Shown here in pieces: positions 6,611 to 9,870 of a stretch of 9,870 nucleotides of DNA. The notes below the pieces were generated by a model. The model was not told the origin of the DNA and did no database searches. It saw only the letters and a list, made by a program, of their open reading frames with translations. How positions within the stretch are numbered: the first letter of the stretch is position 1; every line of letters starts with the position of its first letter. Made by a program: the position numbers and the translations under genes. The stretch lies in the NCBI GenBank assembly GCA_004558865.1, contig SFCY01000084.1, positions 1 to 9,870 on the forward strand, in the 5' to 3' direction. The stretch comes from Bacteroidales bacterium (GTDB lineage Bacteria; Bacteroidota; Bacteroidia; Bacteroidales; Bacteroidaceae).

Positions 6611-7489
6611 ATGAGCAAAACAAAAATGAGAAATAGGATTGCAGCGCTCTGCGCCATGATGGTGACGCTGCTTTTCACGGCCAACTTCGCCATGGCCCAG
6701 ACTCCAAAGGCAGATTCCACCAAGGCCACTCCCACAGCCTCAGCCAACGACAGCACCGCCACAGCCTCTGATTCCTCCGCGGATGAGGACGACGATGCCA
6801 CTCTGATGGAGGCTGCCTCTGACAGCACGGCACAAGGAGACTACACCGAGAGCGAGGGCTTCCACCAAACCTTGAAGAAGAATTTCATCGAGGGCAACGC
6901 CGGATTCATGTCGCTCGTGGCCCTGGCCTTGGTGCTGGGACTGGCCTTCTGCATTGAGCGCATCATCTATCTGAGCCTGTCACAAATCAATGCCAAGAAG
7001 TTTATGGGCGACTTGGAGACCAAAATATCAGCCGGCGATATCGAAGGCGCGAAGAGCCAGTGCCGTGAGACCCGCGGCCCGGTGGCCAGCATCTGCTATC
7101 AAGGTCTGCTACGCATCAACGAAAACCTCGACGACATTGAGCGCAGCGTGGAGAACTACGGCTCTGTGCAGAGCGCTAATTTGGAGAAAGGATGCTCCTG
7201 GATAACCCTCTTCATAGCCATAGCCCCCTCGTTGGGATTCCTCGGCACGGTGATTGGCATGGTGATGGCCTTTGACCAGATTCAGAGTGCCGGCGACATC
7301 AGCCCCACCATCGTGGCTGCGGGCATGAAAGTGGCACTCATCACCACCATCTTCGGCATCATTGTTGCCGTCATCCTGCAGTTGTTCTACAACTATATCC
7401 TCTCCAAGATTGAGCACCTGACCAGTCAGATGGAGGAATCGGCCATCTCGCTGCTCGACAGCATAACAAAATACAAGGAGGCAAGATGA
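6611..7489 (+). CDS. exbB: ExbB/TolQ/MotA-family proton channel subunit
   Basis: 292-residue inner-membrane protein of the MotA/TolQ/ExbB family, which with ExbD-type partners forms a proton-driven motor. An N-terminal signal peptide (about 1-29, ending FAMAQ) is followed by an Ala/Ser/Thr/Asp-rich acidic linker (31-80), then TM1 at about 98-119, a cytoplasmic domain (about 120-195), TM2 at about 197-221 and TM3 at about 240-263. The TM2 motif LGFLGTVIGM carries T213, and TM3 carries T245/T246 in LITTIFGI. These are the channel-lining threonines expected by comparison with E. coli ExbB. The signal peptide plus linker makes it longer than the roughly 240-residue enteric protein. ATG 6611 is preferred; ATG 6626 would also leave a signal peptide. 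It ends in an ATGA overlap with the next gene. Confidence 0.93.
   Translation: MSKTKMRNRIAALCAMMVTLLFTANFAMAQTPKADSTKATPTASANDSTATASDSSADEDDDATLMEAASDSTAQGDYTESEGFHQTLKKNFIEGNAGFMSLVALALVLGLAFCIERIIYLSLSQINAKKFMGDLETKISAGDIEGAKSQCRETRGPVASICYQGLLRINENLDDIERSVENYGSVQSANLEKGCSWITLFIAIAPSLGFLGTVIGMVMAFDQIQSAGDISPTIVAAGMKVALITTIFGIIVAVILQLFYNYILSKIEHLTSQMEESAISLLDSITKYKEAR
7476..7481 (+). promoter_or_regulatory. Perfect Shine-Dalgarno before the four-helix membrane protein
   Basis: AGGAGG lies 4 bases before the ATG at 7486, inside the last codons of exbB. Such a match is unusual for this phylum, where most starts have none. It fixes the start and suggests reinitiation at the ATGA overlap. Confidence 0.55.
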
Positions 7490-8004
7490 AACTGAACAAC
7501 CTTCGCCATTCGTCGGCCGAGCATATCTCCCAAACCCTGCTCTATGTCATGGTGGTGCTGTGCATGGTGGTCTTCATTCTATTCTGGACCGTAGGCTACG
7601 ACCGTCCGTCCACAGAGAGCGCCAACTTCAACGATCCTCTTTTCACCAATGCACTCATAGCCTTGATGTGGCTGATGCTCATCTGCGCCGCCGGCATCAC
7701 TGTGTGGAGCATCGTCACAACCTTGAAGAAGCGGGGCGACGCCCAACGATATGAGAACGGCATCCCGGTGAAGAAAATCTCATACGGCGTGATGCTTTCC
7801 ACAGTATCCATAGTTCTATTGACGCTGCTATTCGCCTCAACCACCCCCATTCCAGTCAACGGCACTTTGTATGCCGACAAGTTGTGGCTGCGCATCACCG
7901 ACATGTTTGTCACCACTTCGCTCATCATGATGGCTGCCGCCATCACAGCAGTGGTCTACAGTGGCTGGCGCAACCGCAAGCTTCACAGAAAGGAGGAGAA
8001 ATGA
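7486..8004 (+). CDS. Four-helix membrane protein of unknown function in the exb operon
   Basis: 172-residue protein that I cannot assign to a named family. Four hydrophobic segments are clear, at about 17-37, 53-76, 98-118 and 137-159. The basic loop between the second and third (KKRGDAQRY at 81-89) and the basic C-terminus (RNRKLHRKEEK) place both ends in the cytoplasm by the positive-inside rule. The two periplasmic loops would be about 38-52 and 119-136. No catalytic motif or metal-binding cluster is visible. Its position between exbB and the exbD genes, with ATGA overlaps on both sides, suggests an accessory subunit or assembly factor of the ExbB/ExbD complex; this is inferred from gene order only. 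Confidence 0.85.
   Translation: MKLNNLRHSSAEHISQTLLYVMVVLCMVVFILFWTVGYDRPSTESANFNDPLFTNALIALMWLMLICAAGITVWSIVTTLKKRGDAQRYENGIPVKKISYGVMLSTVSIVLLTLLFASTTPIPVNGTLYADKLWLRITDMFVTTSLIMMAAAITAVVYSGWRNRKLHRKEEK
7991..7996 (+). promoter_or_regulatory. Perfect Shine-Dalgarno before the first exbD
   Basis: AGGAGG lies 4 bases before the ATG at 8001, in the last codons (Lys-Glu-Glu-Lys) of the upstream gene. It supports this start over any upstream alternative. The spacing is short, so its strength is uncertain. Confidence 0.5.
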
Positions 8005-8534
8005 GATTCCGCAAGAAGAAACACACCGTGCCCCAACTGAACACCACTTCCACGGCTGACATATCGTTCATGCTGCTCATCTTCTTCCTTGTCACCACCT
8101 CGATGGACACCGACAAGGGACTACAGCGCGAACTTCCACCCGCCGAAACCAAAACCGAGCAACAGCAGACGGCTGTGGACAAGAACCTGTTGCTGCAATT
8201 GAAAATCTCAGCCGACAACCAGCTCACTGTCAATGACCGCCCGGCCAATATGAAATCACTGCGCGGAGAGGTTCTGAGACTGCTCCGCCGAGAGGGCAGA
8301 CGTCACCTCATCTCCATCAACTGCGCCCCGCACGCCAACTACGACACCTACTTCCACTTGCAGAATGAGTTGATGTCGGCTTACAACACGTGGCGCAACG
8401 AGACCTCCCTCAGACGTTTCAAGACTCCCTACACCCAGCTCTCGGCCCAAGACCGAGAGCAGATAGACAAGGCTTGCCCACAACGCATCGCCGAACAATA
8501 CAACGGCAGCCAGCAGGAAGGAGGCGCAAGATGA
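8001..8534 (+). CDS. exbD: ExbD/TolR-family protein, first copy
   Basis: 177-residue single-pass inner-membrane protein of the ExbD/TolR family. A short basic cytoplasmic tail (MRFRKKKH) leads into one transmembrane helix at about 20-34 that starts with TADISFMLLIFFLVTTSM. D20 sits where the proton-carrying Asp of ExbD is expected. The periplasmic part (about 36-177) includes LLLQLKISADNQLTVND (64-80), the usual ExbD strand pattern, and a C-terminal extension with NYDTYFHLQNELMSAYNTWR (113-132) that goes beyond enteric ExbD (about 141 residues). It should pair with the ExbB in the same operon. Its start overlaps the stop of the four-helix gene, and it is joined to the second exbD by ATGA. Confidence 0.9.
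   Translation: MRFRKKKHTVPQLNTTSTADISFMLLIFFLVTTSMDTDKGLQRELPPAETKTEQQQTAVDKNLLLQLKISADNQLTVNDRPANMKSLRGEVLRLLRREGRRHLISINCAPHANYDTYFHLQNELMSAYNTWRNETSLRRFKTPYTQLSAQDREQIDKACPQRIAEQYNGSQQEGGAR
8519..8524 (+). promoter_or_regulatory. Perfect Shine-Dalgarno before the second exbD
   Basis: AGGAGG lies 6 bases before the ATG at 8531, the best spacing of the three sites in this operon. The junction resembles the one at 7476-7489: AAGGAGGC, then AAGATGA. Confidence 0.6.
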
Positions 8535-8995
8535 GTCTCAACTTCCATCGTATGCACCATCGCATGCCAGGTCTCAACACCGCCGCACTGCCCGACCTCA
8601 TCTTCACCGTTCTGTTCTTCTTCATGATTGTCACCCACATGCGCAAGCAGAATGTCATGGTGAAATACCAAGTGCCGCAAGGAACCGAACTCACCCGGCT
8701 CACGAAGAAGTCTACGGTGAGCTACATCTATATCGGCAGGCCCAAGTCGGCGCAAGGAGAGGTTCTCTCACCCAAAACCCACATACAGATGAACGACAAG
8801 TATGTCAGTGCCGACGAAGTGGAAGACTACGTGGCCGCCGAGCGCAACCGAATGCAGCCCGAGGACGTGGACAAGATGACCGTATCAATAAAAGCCGACA
8901 GGCAGACGCCCATGGGCACCATCACTGACGTGAAGCAGGCACTGCGACGTGCAAGAGCACTTAGAATCAGTTACTCCGCTACGGAAAAGAAATAG
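8531..8995 (+). CDS. exbD: ExbD/TolR-family protein, second copy
   Basis: 154-residue single-pass membrane protein, a diverged ExbD. The N-terminal cytoplasmic part is rich in His, Arg and Met (NFHRMHHRMPG). The transmembrane helix spans about 19-36, and LPDLIFTVLFFFMIVTHM carries D22, the expected proton-relay Asp. The periplasmic domain (about 37-154) includes STVSYIYIGRP (61-71), a segment around HIQMNDKYVSADEVEDYV (83-100), VSIKADRQTPMGTITDVKQA (117-136) and a final strand. These fit the ExbD fold, with the conserved late KAD and V-D-A-like region. It lacks the C-terminal extension of the first copy. Tandem ExbD genes after one ExbB are common in Bacteroidota. It is the last gene of the operon; no clear terminator is seen in 8996-9080. 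Confidence 0.88.
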   Translation: MSLNFHRMHHRMPGLNTAALPDLIFTVLFFFMIVTHMRKQNVMVKYQVPQGTELTRLTKKSTVSYIYIGRPKSAQGEVLSPKTHIQMNDKYVSADEVEDYVAAERNRMQPEDVDKMTVSIKADRQTPMGTITDVKQALRRARALRISYSATEKK

Positions 8996-9087
8996 GACCC
9001 ACTCCCCTTTTCCTCTCTTCTTAGGATGGAAAACGCAGAAGACATTGGAAATAATATAATCAAATTCACATTTTTTCTGACAGTTCT

Positions 9088-9119
9088 TTTGCAAAAATGC
9101 AGGAAAAGAATTAACTTTG
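9088..9119 (+). promoter_or_regulatory. Bacteroidota-type promoter of the Lrp/AsnC gene
   Basis: TTTG at 9088-9091 and TAACTTTG at 9112-9119, with a 20-base spacer, fit the TTTG/TAnnTTTG consensus. The -7 box ends 21 bases before the ATG at 9141, so the leader would be short (about 15 bases). This rules out the in-frame TTG at 9117, which lies inside the -7 box. Confidence 0.78.
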
Positions 9120-9140
9120 TACGAAATTAAACAAAGCATC

Positions 9141-9644
9141 ATGGCACGACAAAATTTAGACTCATTGGACAAGAAGATTCTTTCCTTGATTGCTTCCGAT
9201 GCCAGAACACCATTTCTGGAGGTCGCACGGGCCTGCAACGTCAGCGGAGCTGCTATCCACCAGCGCATCCAAAGGCTTACGGCCATTGGCATTCTCAAAG
9301 GATCCCAGTTTATCATTAACCCAGAGAAGATTGGCTACGAGACCTGCGCCTATATAGGACTATACCTCAAGGACCCATCGAAGTTTGACGAAGTAGTGGA
9401 GGAACTGCGCAAGATTCCAGAGGTGGTGGAATGCCACTATACAACGGGCGGCTTCGACATGTTCATCAAGCTCTATGCCAAGAACAACCACCACCTGCTC
9501 AACATCATCCACGACAAGCTCCAGCCCTTAGGACTGTCGCGCAGTGAGACCATCGTATCGTTCAATGCCGTCATCAACCGCCAGCTTCCCATAGCAGAAG
9601 CTGTAAGCGAAGATGAACCCAGCGACGACGAGGACGAAGAATAA
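9141..9644 (+). CDS. Lrp/AsnC-family transcriptional regulator
   Basis: 167-residue DNA-binding regulator of the Lrp/AsnC (feast/famine) family. The N-terminal winged helix-turn-helix covers about 5-55: LDSLDKKILSLIASDARTPF, then the HTH with VARACNVSGAAIHQRIQRL (28-46). The RAM/AsnC ligand-binding and oligomerisation domain covers about 66-148, with IPEVVECHYTTGGFDMFIKL (92-111) carrying the typical G-x-x-D loop. The ligand, probably an amino acid, and the target genes cannot be read from the sequence. The C-terminus ends in an unusually acidic tail (SEDEPSDDEDEE, 156-167). It has its own promoter and a downstream hairpin, so it is probably monocistronic. Lrp members often regulate themselves, but I see no clear operator. 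Confidence 0.93.
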   Translation: MARQNLDSLDKKILSLIASDARTPFLEVARACNVSGAAIHQRIQRLTAIGILKGSQFIINPEKIGYETCAYIGLYLKDPSKFDEVVEELRKIPEVVECHYTTGGFDMFIKLYAKNNHHLLNIIHDKLQPLGLSRSETIVSFNAVINRQLPIAEAVSEDEPSDDEDEE

Positions 9645-9672
9645 TAAAAGACATAAGACGACAATCAATCCT

Positions 9673-9712
9673 TGGCGGGGAAATTCACAGTTGGCGGTGA
9701 GTTTTCCCGCCA
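9673..9712 (+). terminator. GC-rich hairpin after the Lrp gene, probable terminator
   Basis: TGGCGGGGAAA (9673-9683) pairs with TTTTCCCGCCA (9702-9712), giving eleven pairs with one G-U and an 18-base loop. The following bases, TTATTATGTT, are AT-rich but not a pure T-run. The symmetrical arms, with A-run and T-run inside the stem, could act in either direction. It begins 28 bases after the stop of the Lrp gene. Confidence 0.55.
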
Positions 9713-9717
9713 TTATT

Positions 9718-9870
9718 ATGTTACATTGCCTAAACTTCTACGGCGGGACATATCACAAAATTCCTTTTGCCCACAAATGCTTGCTGCCCGTCATTGCCAT
9801 CAAGAAGCCCCCCGACAAGCTCAGAGACAATCATTCATGGCCAAGCGGTATGCCCTTCACAGGCGGCAAG
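9718..9870 (+). other. Right-edge open frame, possible partial gene
   Basis: From ATG 9718 a frame stays open for 51 codons to the window end, with a protein-like composition (HKIPFAHKCLLPVIAIKKPP near residues 13-32). I do not recognise it. Against it: the ATG is only 5 bases after the hairpin stem, there is no promoter between, and a closed 34-codon frame lies opposite it on the minus strand (9730-9834). It may be the start of a gene, a remnant, or chance. Confidence 0.22.

Noticed and set aside
9008..9033. TTTTCC and GGAAAA as a terminator after the second exbD
   Set aside because: Only six mostly A-T pairs with a 14-base loop and no T-run after it; too weak to call.
9117..9140. TTG start for the Lrp gene at 9117
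   Set aside because: The TTG lies inside the -7 promoter box (9112-9119), upstream of the expected transcription start. ATG 9141 fits the family N-terminus.
1..9870. CRISPR array, insertion sequence, integrase or phage genes, tRNA
   Set aside because: Looked for on both strands. No regularly spaced repeats, transposase or integrase motifs, terminal inverted repeats or tRNA-like T-loop signatures were found.

Overview
The window looks like a chromosomal segment from a Bacteroidota, most likely a Prevotella-type organism. Two intergenic regions carry the Bacteroidota sigma-ABfr promoter form (TTTG, about 19-20 bases, TAnnTTTG), most starts lack a Shine-Dalgarno sequence, and the gene families (an ExbB with its own signal peptide, paired ExbD proteins, FdtA/DegT sugar genes) are typical of that phylum. 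The species call is an inference. All supported genes lie on the + strand.

Region 1 (about 1-530) has no convincing gene. It ends in a promoter-like -7 box at 497-504.

Region 2 (531-6498) is a tightly packed seven-gene run: a cytidylate-kinase-like P-loop kinase, a YfcE/MJ0936-type phosphoesterase, dTDP-glucose 4,6-dehydratase (rfbB), formate-dependent GAR transformylase (purT), a dTDP-4-oxo-6-deoxyhexose 3,4-ketoisomerase (FdtA/QdtA family), a GNAT/FemAB-like N-acyltransferase, and a DegT-type PLP aminotransferase (FdtB/QdtB family). Neighbours overlap by 4 or 13 bases, or are 3 bases apart. RfbB, FdtA and FdtB together should turn dTDP-glucose into a dTDP-3-amino-3,6-dideoxyhexose. The GNAT-like enzyme between fdtA and fdtB is the obvious candidate to acylate the amine, giving a Fuc3NAc- or Qui3NAc-like sugar for surface polysaccharide. 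PurT is a purine enzyme sitting inside this sugar module.

Region 3 (6538-8995) starts with a near-consensus promoter. It encodes an ExbB/TolQ-type proton channel subunit, a four-helix membrane protein of unknown function, and two ExbD/TolR-type proteins, all joined by ATGA overlaps. The three downstream genes each have a perfect AGGAGG just before the start, unlike the sugar operon. No tonB is present in the window. The products probably form an inner-membrane motor that uses the proton gradient to energise outer-membrane transport or envelope maintenance.

Region 4 (9088-9712) is a single Lrp/AsnC-family regulator with its own promoter, an acidic C-terminal tail and a GC-rich hairpin after it. 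The right edge (9718-9870) has an open reading frame that runs off the window and is only weakly supported.
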